Source: an uncultured Clostridia bacterium (GTDB lineage: Bacteria > Bacillota > Clostridia > TANB77 > CAG-508). Taken from it: a stretch of DNA of 5,766 nt. A program made the translations under genes and the position numbers. Below are positions 1 through 4,753 of this stretch, piece after piece. Numbering within the stretch: position 1 is the stretch's first letter; each line of letters opens with the position of its first letter. Location: assembly GCA_947629805.1 (NCBI GenBank), contig CANRFE010000077.1, positions 1 through 5,766 on the forward strand. The letters are read 5' to 3'. The notes below the pieces were generated by a model that had not been told where the DNA came from, ran no database searches, and saw nothing but the letters and a program-made list of their open reading frames with translations.

Positions 1-579
1 GAAATAACAAGTGAATTTTTAATAATGGCTTCTACCCTTTTATATTTGAAGTCCAAAAATTTATTACCAAATACAGTAGAGGACGAAAAAGAATTAACAG
101 AAGAAGAACTATTGCAAAGGATTATAGAATATAAAAAATATAAAGAAATTTCTAAAAAATTAAGAGAGTATTATGAAGAAAACAAAAAAAGATGCTATAA
201 ATTACAAGAAGAAATAGAATTGCCAAAGCAAAAGTTAGAACAAGATTATCAAAAAGAAACCATTATTTTTTTCTACAAACAAATTTTAGAAAAAAATAAA
301 AATCGTTTAAACCAAAATGCAAAAAATATTGAAAAAATAGCAATTACAGATTCTTATACAGTAGGAAGTAAAGTAAAAGAAATTTTTAGGGAATTGTTGA
401 AAAAACCAAAATTTATTTTTAATAAATTGTATCGTTTATCAGAACATAACAAACAAGAAGTGGTAACAGCATTTACAGGCTTGCTAGAATTATCTAGAAG
501 AAGTAAAATAAAAACATATCAAGAAAAATTATTTGGAGATATAACTGTAGAAAAAGTAAATCGCTCTAAAATAAATTAA
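1..579 (+). CDS. scpA: Segregation and condensation protein A (kleisin), 5'-truncated by window edge
   Basis: Frame 1 is open from base 1 to the TAA at 577-579, giving 192 visible residues that begin EITSEFLIMASTLLYLKSK. This matches the ScpA stretch that normally reads like FLVMAATLLEIKS. The ATG at 25 is therefore an internal Met, not the start, and the first 50-60 or so residues of a typical 240-260-residue ScpA lie outside the window. The C-terminus (EVVTAFTGLLELSRRSKI, then QEKLFGDI) is the family's winged-helix domain, known to bind the SMC ATPase head. The middle is Lys/Glu-rich and helical, corresponding to the region that binds ScpB in known complexes. ScpA is the kleisin bridging the Smc dimer in the condensin complex that organises the origin region and helps chromosome segregation. 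The next gene starts 53 bases downstream and is not scpB, which is unusual. The assignment rests on recognised motifs, not a search. Confidence 0.9.
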   Translation, partial: EITSEFLIMASTLLYLKSKNLLPNTVEDEKELTEEELLQRIIEYKKYKEISKKLREYYEENKKRCYKLQEEIELPKQKLEQDYQKETIIFFYKQILEKNKNRLNQNAKNIEKIAITDSYTVGSKVKEIFRELLKKPKFIFNKLYRLSEHNKQEVVTAFTGLLELSRRSKIKTYQEKLFGDITVEKVNRSKIN

Positions 580-607
580 AACAAAAGTATAAAGAAGAAA
601 ATTATGG

Positions 608-647
608 AAAAACTAATACCGGAGGGGAAACCATGGTATTAGTTTTT
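608..647 (+). promoter_or_regulatory. 13-bp inverted repeat with ribosome binding site in the loop; possible attenuator/terminator
   Basis: The left arm AAAAACTAATACC (608-620) and right arm GGTATTAGTTTTT (635-647) are exact reverse complements. The 14-base loop (621-634) holds the Shine-Dalgarno GGAGGGG and the first two bases of the ATG start codon at 633. The left arm is A-rich and the right arm ends in a T-run followed by ATTTTG, which is the layout of an AT-rich intrinsic terminator. In RNA the hairpin could end part of the scpA transcript, or present the ribosome binding site in a loop while sequestering the first codons of the DUF2953 gene. The repeat is seen directly; either role is inference. 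Confidence 0.6.
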
Positions 648-1232
648 ATTTTGTTGGGTACTTTTATCCTGTTAGTAATGTTTTTTATTCTTATTTTGCT
701 TTCCACTCTCCAAGTAGAAATTCAAAACTTAGAAGTGGGGAATATAAAGGAAGAAAAACAAACAAAATATCAAATAAAGATTACCTTTTATTTTTTAGAA
801 AAAATTCCTATTTTTTGGTTGCGTTTCAATGAACGTAAACTAAAGGAAATTTATACCAATAAGCAGTTACAAAAAATAGATTTCAAAAAAATGAGAAAAG
901 AGATTCCATTAAAACAAGCATTTCAAATTCTCAAAATCTTACGAATAAGAATAAAAAAATTAAAATTGCAAATTGCTTTTGGGACAGGAGATGCCATTCT
1001 AACCTCTTATTTAATTGCCATTATAGGGAGTATAATTGGAATTCTTTTACCACATATTACACAGCCAAAGCAAAGAAAAGAATGTCATTATTTCGTAACT
1101 CCTATTTATCAAGAAAAAAATTTATATCATATTTATGTAGATAGTATAATTTGCGTAAAAATGGTACATATTATTTCCATAGTATGTGTTTTCCGTTCTA
1201 AAAAATTGCAGCCTAAAATGCAATTTACGTAG
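633..1232 (+). CDS. DUF2953 domain-containing membrane protein (YtfI-like)
   Basis: This is a 199-residue protein, near the usual length for DUF2953 proteins (B. subtilis YtfI is similar in size). Residues 2-24 form a strong N-terminal membrane segment. A basic, beta/helix-like middle follows. The family-typical stretch AFGTGDAILTSYLIAIIGS (about 115-133) leads into a second hydrophobic segment ending near residue 140. The C-terminal SIICVKMVHIISIVCVFRSK fits the family's last conserved strands. The biochemical function is unknown; in Firmicutes the gene commonly sits directly before the gerW/ytfJ spore gene, as here. ATG 633 is supported by GGAGGGG at 621-627 with a 5-base spacer. That Shine-Dalgarno lies in the loop of an inverted repeat whose right arm encodes the first residues. 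The downstream gap is 31 bases, so co-transcription with the next gene is likely. Confidence 0.8.
   Translation: MVLVFILLGTFILLVMFFILILLSTLQVEIQNLEVGNIKEEKQTKYQIKITFYFLEKIPIFWLRFNERKLKEIYTNKQLQKIDFKKMRKEIPLKQAFQILKILRIRIKKLKLQIAFGTGDAILTSYLIAIIGSIIGILLPHITQPKQRKECHYFVTPIYQEKNLYHIYVDSIICVKMVHIISIVCVFRSKKLQPKMQFT
1203..1226. repeat. 8-bp perfect inverted repeat at the 3' end of the DUF2953 gene
   Basis: AAATTGCA (1203-1210) and TGCAATTT (1219-1226) are exact reverse complements separated by 8 bases. They overlap the last codons of the DUF2953 gene. No T-run follows, so this is not a typical intrinsic terminator. It could be a small mRNA hairpin or an operator-like site upstream of the GerW-family gene, or chance in AT-rich DNA. 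Confidence 0.3.
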
Positions 1233-1263
1233 AAAATAAAAAGAAAAGGAGAGAAAAAAGAAT

Positions 1264-1872
1264 ATGAATGAACATCCAATAGAAGGTCTTATGCTTACAG
1301 CCATGAATAGTATTCAAGAAATGGTAGATGTTAATACCATTGTAGGAGAACCTATTGAAACTTCTAACAACATTATTATTATTCCGATTTCTAAAGTAGG
1401 TTTTGGCTTTGCAGCAGGAGGAAGTGAGTTTAAAGGGGAAACTATTGATGAATATAGCAAAAAAGACAAAGAAGAAGAGATTCAATACAAATTACCATTT
1501 GGTGGAGGAAGCGGAGCAGGTGTTAGTATTTCGCCAGTTGCTTTTTTAGTGGTACAAGGCAATAGTGTTAAACTTCTTCCTGTTAACCATAGTTCTGCTC
1601 TTGATAAATTATTAGACTATGTTCCAGATTTAATAGAAAAAACAAATGCAATGTTAAACAAACAAATGAATAACAAAAAAGAAGAAAAGAAAGAAACAGA
1701 ACGTAGAATAGAAAGGCAAAGAAGAGAAGAAAGAGAAGAAAAACAAAACGCACTTTTTCCCAATGTAGCAAAAGTACATCCAAAAAGAAATAAACCTACC
1801 TCTTATGAATTCGAAGACGAAGAAGAAATACCAGAAGAAGAGATAGACATAGAAGAAAATCAGGATGAATAA
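1264..1872 (+). CDS. ytfJ: GerW/YtfJ-family sporulation protein with long charged C-terminal tail
   Basis: Residues 1-127 carry the family hallmarks in order: HPIEGLM (4-10), a helix ending DVNTIVGEPI (22-31), IPISKVGFGFAAGGSEF (40-56), and LPFGGGSGAGVSISPVAFLV (77-96), followed by a helix with LDKLLDYVPDLIEK (113-126). In B. subtilis GerW (YtfJ) is a forespore protein needed for normal germination in response to L-alanine; the molecular role is unclear. The known protein is about 150 residues, while this one has 202. The extra tail has a mixed-charge, likely helical Lys/Glu/Arg segment (about 138-160), a short Pro/Lys linker, then a strongly acidic end (181-202). The start ATG 1264 follows AAAAGGAGA (1244-1252) with a slightly long spacer of about 12 bases. 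The next gene starts 14 bases after the stop, suggesting one operon. Family assignment is confident; function in this organism is by analogy. Confidence 0.88.
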   Translation: MNEHPIEGLMLTAMNSIQEMVDVNTIVGEPIETSNNIIIIPISKVGFGFAAGGSEFKGETIDEYSKKDKEEEIQYKLPFGGGSGAGVSISPVAFLVVQGNSVKLLPVNHSSALDKLLDYVPDLIEKTNAMLNKQMNNKKEEKKETERRIERQRREEREEKQNALFPNVAKVHPKRNKPTSYEFEDEEEIPEEEIDIEENQDE

Positions 1873-1886
1873 AAAAAGGAGTTTAT

Positions 1887-2237
1887 ATGAAACGTTATCA
1901 GATTTTTATTGTGGTTGCTATTATTGCCATAATAATTGCAGTTAGTGTGTTTTTTCTAAACAAAAAACAAAATCGAAGTACAGAGCAGAGAGCAGAACAA
2001 CAAGGAGTAGGAGAGCAAATTTCAACAGATATTAACGAAGAGAGTGCAGAGCAAAGAATTGTAAATATTCTCCAAAATAAAAATGAAATTATGCAAAATG
2101 CTGCCGAAGAGGCAGAAATTTCTTCTTATTCTACCATAATTAAAGATAAGGAAGCGGGAAGATTAACTAATATTGGCATTACCTGTTCTATTTTAAACGA
2201 TACCGTAATACACAAACGGAGAAACGTTTTCTTTTAA
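1887..2237 (+). pseudogene. VanW-family protein, N-terminal piece of a frameshifted gene
   Basis: ATG 1887 has a good ribosome binding site (AAAAAAGGAG ending at 1880). Residues 4-24 form one membrane segment (QIFIVVAIIAIIIAVSVFFL) with a Lys/Arg flank after it, so the protein is probably anchored with its bulk outside the cell. A hydrophilic Glu/Gln-rich spacer follows. From about residue 80 the start of the VanW domain is seen, with YSTIIKDKEAGRLTNIGI and then SILNDTVIH (to residue 109). After that the frame reads KRRNVFF and stops, which does not fit the family. Shifting by one base at 2214 restores NGETFSFNEVVGEP, the expected VanW continuation. The repaired gene, 1887-2559, would encode 223 residues. 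VanW domains are found with glycopeptide-resistance clusters and widely in Firmicutes surface proteins; their activity is not established. The split may be a true mutation or a sequence error. Confidence 0.8.
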
Positions 2238-2559
2238 TGAAGTGGTAGGAGAGCCTACTACACAAAGGGGCTACCAAGAGGCAAGTGTCATTATTGATCA
2301 AAAAACACAGCGCGGAATAGGTGGTGGAAATTGCCAAGTAAGTAGTACTTTATATAATGCTGTTTTAAACATTCCCAACTTGGTAATAGTAGAGAGACAT
2401 GAACATGGAAAAGATGTAACTTATGTACCAGAAGGCAAAGATGCAGCTGTTTCTTATGGTTCTTTAGACTTAAAATTTCGCAATGACCTAGCTTATGATA
2501 TTGGAATTAAAGCTAGTACAGATAATAACACAATTATGATAAAATTAATACAATTATAA
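2215..2559 (+). pseudogene. VanW-family protein, C-terminal piece (core VanW domain) of the frameshifted gene
   Basis: This frame holds the core of the VanW domain. NGETFSFNEVVGEP is followed by RGYQEASVI, the signature GIGGGNCQVSSTLYNAVL with its conserved Cys (residue 149 of the repaired protein), then IVERHEHGKDVTYVPEGKDA and AVSYGSLDLKFRND. It ends normally at TAA 2557-2559. Homology begins at 2215, inside the preceding frame. The only internal start candidate near the beginning, GTG 2242, lacks a Shine-Dalgarno and would drop the ETFSFNE motif, so this is not an independent gene. The upstream half carries the membrane anchor. If expressed alone, this half would be cytoplasmic and probably non-functional. 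A terminator follows directly. Confidence 0.8.
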
Positions 2560-2562
2560 GAG

Positions 2563-2594
2563 AAATAAAAAGCGGTTTATTCCGCTTTTTATTT
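2563..2594. terminator. Bidirectional intrinsic terminator between convergent genes
   Basis: AAATAAAAAGCGG (2563-2575) pairs exactly with CCGCTTTTTATTT (2582-2594) around the 6-base loop TTTATT. The GCGG/CCGC core flanked by an A-run and a T-run gives a terminator in both directions. It starts 4 bases after the VanW stop. It overlaps the TAA stop codon (2589-2591 on the plus strand, read in reverse) of the minus-strand gene, so that gene's last bases are part of its own terminator. Confidence 0.88.
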
Positions 2595-3230
2595 TGCTTT
2601 CTTTATTTTATTAGCGTAAACTTTATCCATTATTTCATCAGGGTAATGCTGGTCTAAAAAAGAATCCCATTTGTCTTTAGGAGGAATTTGCTTTCCTCTT
2701 TCTTCTTGACGATTTGCAGCACTCCAAGAAATTGTAATATTGCAAAGCATGAAAATAGCTATTATTAGGGTTACTTTTTGTACCATTTTATAGTGAAAAG
2801 AAGGTTCTAAATGTTTCATAAGAGGACATAAAATTTTTAATACTACAATACCAGCAATGCCCCAATAAAAACAATGAAGCAAACTAGTTCTTCCATTAAG
2901 GTTAAAAAAATAGTGAGAATAATCCCAAGAAATAGTTCCAAAAAAGATTTCTTGAGTATAAGAAAAGAAATATTCTAAAATACCTCCTACTAGCATACAA
3001 ATAGGAAATACATATTTGGTTTGTTTTATTTTAGGAATAAATAAATAATACACAACTGCACCAATTCCATAAATTTGTATAAAAGGTCCATAAAGGAGCC
3101 CTTGTCGGTTAGCATAATGGCCTTCTTTTAAGAAAGCAACCAAGGTTTCTACTAAAAAACCAACAACACTTCCTATCATGAAAACCCAAAAAATTTTTAT
3201 TAAATAATCTTGTGTTTTTTCTTTTTCCAT
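2589..3230 (-). CDS. CmpB-type 'putative ABC transporter permease' membrane protein (PF06541-like)
   Basis: This is a 213-residue integral membrane protein with about five hydrophobic segments (roughly residues 11-34, 49-65, 71-90, 113-134 and 150-168). Family-typical motifs are visible: NRQGLLYGPFIQIYGIGA (41-58), EYFFSYTQEIFFGTISWDYS (86-105) and FNLNGRTSLLHCFYWGIAG (109-127). The polar tail containing FLDQHYPDEIMDKVYANKIK is also usual. The family is labelled an ABC-transporter permease in databases, but no ATPase or binding protein is encoded beside it here, and real transport function is unproven. The ATG is preceded on its own strand by GGGGAG (3235-3240 in plus coordinates) with a 4-base spacer. 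It is transcribed alone from a promoter at 3254-3281 and ends at the shared bidirectional terminator. Confidence 0.82.
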   Translation of the reverse strand: MEKEKTQDYLIKIFWVFMIGSVVGFLVETLVAFLKEGHYANRQGLLYGPFIQIYGIGAVVYYLFIPKIKQTKYVFPICMLVGGILEYFFSYTQEIFFGTISWDYSHYFFNLNGRTSLLHCFYWGIAGIVVLKILCPLMKHLEPSFHYKMVQKVTLIIAIFMLCNITISWSAANRQEERGKQIPPKDKWDSFLDQHYPDEIMDKVYANKIKKAK

Positions 3231-3253
3231 TTTTCTCCCCTTTTTTCTTTTTT

Positions 3254-3281
3254 ATTATAACATATTACAAAAAAATGTCTA
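3254..3281 (-). promoter_or_regulatory. Sigma-A-like promoter for the minus-strand CmpB-family gene
   Basis: Read on the minus strand, a -35 box TAGACA (3276-3281; one mismatch to TTGACA) and a perfect -10 box TATAAT (3254-3259) are separated by 16 bases, part of which is a T-run. Transcription would start near 3247, giving a short leader with the GGGGAG ribosome binding site before ATG 3230. The boxes are seen directly; use of the promoter is inferred. Confidence 0.65.
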
Positions 3282-3305
3282 GGGTGCTTGTCTTTTTTCA
3301 TACAA
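3277..3305 (+). promoter_or_regulatory. Weak candidate sporulation-sigma (sigma-G/F-like) promoter for the carboxypeptidase gene
   Basis: GTCTA (3277-3281) and CATACAA (3299-3305) are spaced by 17 bases. They resemble the sigma-G type consensus (GHATR and CATNHTA) with one mismatch in each box. No convincing housekeeping promoter lies on the plus strand between 3231 and 3376; a TATAAA at 3345-3350 lacks a good -35. In B. subtilis dacF is forespore-expressed, which makes this kind of promoter plausible, but the match is short and could be chance. Confidence 0.25.
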
Positions 3306-3376
3306 TCTTAAGATTATTACATATTTTTTGTTTGTTTTCATATATATAAATTAAACAAAAATGGGAGGTTTTATAA

Positions 3377-4579
3377 ATGATGCGAAAATTATGGGTTAGT
3401 TTTTTTCTTTTCTTTTTTTGCTTTAGCGTTTTTTCAAGTAGCTATGCTGTTACCAGTTCTTTTATTTGGTCGCAGGATATGGAGGAGGTTTCAACGCTAC
3501 CTGCTGCTAACTTAGAATTGGAATCTGGCAGTGCTATTTTAATAGAGCAAAATTCAGGAAAAGTTTTATATGAATATAAAGCGCACGAGCAACTTCGTCC
3601 AGCTTCTGTAACGAAAGTAATGAGTTTATTATTAATTATGGAAGCATTGGACAACAATGTTATTGCTTTAACCGATAAAGTACCCTGTTCGGAAAATGCT
3701 GCCAATATGGGAGGTTCTCAAATTTGGTTAGATGTTCGTGAAGAATTAACCGTAGAGGAAATGCTAAAAGCAATTTGTGTTGCTTCTGCTAATGATTGTA
3801 CAGTAGCAATGGCAGAATATATTGCAGGTTCACAAGAAGCTTTTGTAGAAAAAATGAATCAAAAAGCAAAGGAATTGGGCATGCAGGATACCACTTTTAA
3901 GAATTGCCATGGACTAGATACCGATGGGCATGTTACTTCTAGTTATGACATTGCTTTAATGTCCCGAGAGTTATTAAAAAATCATCCTGCTATTATGAAT
4001 TATACAACTATTTGGATGGACACTTTGCGAGATGGAAAGTCACAATTAACAAATACGAACAAGTTAATTCGAAACTATAAAGGAGCTACAGGGTTAAAAA
4101 CAGGTTCTACTGACCTTGCACTTTATAATTTATCTGCAAGTGCAACAAGGGATAATTTATCTTTAATTGCAGTAATTATGAAGGCGCCTTCTACAAAAGT
4201 TCGTTTTGCAGAGGCACAAAAATTATTAGATTATGGTTTTAGTAACTATTCTTATGAACAATTTGCAAAAGAAAAAGAAGTATTAAAAAAGATTCAAGTA
4301 ACAAAAGGAACGAAACAAACAACAGAAGTAGTTTTTGAAAAAGATACAGGAATTCTTTTAGAAAAAGGAACCAATACACAAATAGAGCAAGTAGTTAATC
4401 TTCCAGAGTATATAAATGCTCCTGTTAGAGTAGGGCAAAAAGTAGGAGAAGTGTTGTATAAACTAAATGGCAAAACGCTTTGCCAAGTAGATTTAGTTGC
4501 AAATACAGAAGTAAAAAAATTAACTTTAATAAATATTATGGAATATACTTTCTTAGAGTGGTTTCGTCTTTTAAGATAG
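3377..4579 (+). CDS. dacF: D-alanyl-D-alanine carboxypeptidase (S11 family, DacF-type penicillin-binding protein)
   Basis: This 400-residue secreted enzyme removes the terminal D-Ala from peptidoglycan pentapeptides and so limits cross-linking. Residues 1-24 form a signal peptide (MRK, a long Phe/Leu core, then SSSYA before the mature part). All three active-site motifs of serine penicillin-binding proteins are present: S77-V-T-K80 with the nucleophile Ser77 and Lys80, S137-A-N139, and K241-T-G243. The C-terminal part, from about residue 285 to 375, fits the all-beta PBP5 C-terminal domain. The last 18 or so residues (INIMEYTFLEWFRLLR) look amphipathic, as expected for the membrane-attachment helix of this family. 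The length is normal. The start is supported by GGGAGG (3363-3368) 8 bases before ATG 3377; a second ATG follows at 3380. It diverges from the CmpB-family gene. The dacF symbol is by neighbourhood and family; other dac paralogues share the architecture. Confidence 0.88.
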   Translation: MMRKLWVSFFLFFFCFSVFSSSYAVTSSFIWSQDMEEVSTLPAANLELESGSAILIEQNSGKVLYEYKAHEQLRPASVTKVMSLLLIMEALDNNVIALTDKVPCSENAANMGGSQIWLDVREELTVEEMLKAICVASANDCTVAMAEYIAGSQEAFVEKMNQKAKELGMQDTTFKNCHGLDTDGHVTSSYDIALMSRELLKNHPAIMNYTTIWMDTLRDGKSQLTNTNKLIRNYKGATGLKTGSTDLALYNLSASATRDNLSLIAVIMKAPSTKVRFAEAQKLLDYGFSNYSYEQFAKEKEVLKKIQVTKGTKQTTEVVFEKDTGILLEKGTNTQIEQVVNLPEYINAPVRVGQKVGEVLYKLNGKTLCQVDLVANTEVKKLTLINIMEYTFLEWFRLLR

Positions 4580-4628
4580 CATAAGGAGTAAGCTTAAAAA
4601 AAACAAAAGAGAAAATAATAAAAAGGAC
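4580..4628 (+). other. A-rich region after the carboxypeptidase gene, no clear terminator
   Basis: This short stretch contains AAGGAG (4583-4588) with no start codon at a usable distance, and the 8-base palindrome TAAGCTTA (4589-4596). A 7-bp pair TTTTAAG/CTTAAAA (4569-4575 and 4593-4599) is not followed by a T-run on the plus strand, so I do not call a terminator. Read-through from the carboxypeptidase gene into the next gene is possible. Confidence 0.4.
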
Positions 4629-4657
4629 TTGACAAAGAGGTAAACAAAGGATAGAAT
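4629..4657 (+). promoter_or_regulatory. Housekeeping (sigma-A) promoter of the pilin-like gene
   Basis: A perfect -35 box TTGACA (4629-4634) and -10 box TAGAAT (4652-4657; one mismatch to TATAAT) are separated by the ideal 17 bases. Transcription would start near 4664, leaving a leader of about 90 bases that is purine-rich and has no obvious hairpin. This is the best consensus promoter in the window. Confidence 0.75.
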
Positions 4658-4753
4658 GAAGACACAAAGAAATAACAACTTATAAACATAATACATTAAG
4701 AATAAAAAGATAAAACGAGGAGAAACTAAGGAAAAATAAGGAGGAAAAGAAAC

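Noticed and set aside
604..642. 12-codon frame MEKLIPEGKPWY before the DUF2953 gene
   Set aside because: No clear Shine-Dalgarno precedes it, and most of it is made by the inverted repeat; kept only as a remark under the hairpin, not as a gene.
1122..1485. Two overlapping minus-strand open frames opposite the DUF2953 and GerW-family genes
   Set aside because: They are Phe/Tyr/Ser-rich translations of the complementary strand of recognisable genes, with no family motif and no good ribosome binding site.
1583..1783. Minus-strand open frame rich in Leu/Phe opposite the GerW tail
   Set aside because: It is the mirror of the Lys/Glu-rich tail (AAA/GAA codons read backwards as TTT/TTC) and has no independent support.
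3341..3350. TATATATAAA as a -10 box of a housekeeping promoter for the carboxypeptidase gene
   Set aside because: No acceptable -35 hexamer lies 16-18 bases upstream; the sequence there is a plain T-run.
3442..3705. Minus-strand open frame inside the carboxypeptidase gene
   Set aside because: It lies opposite the active-site region of a well-supported gene and shows no recognisable domain.
4569..4599. TTTTAAG/CTTAAAA pair as a terminator after the carboxypeptidase gene
   Set aside because: The stem is only 7 weak A/T-rich pairs with a 17-base loop, and an A-run rather than a T-run follows on the plus strand.
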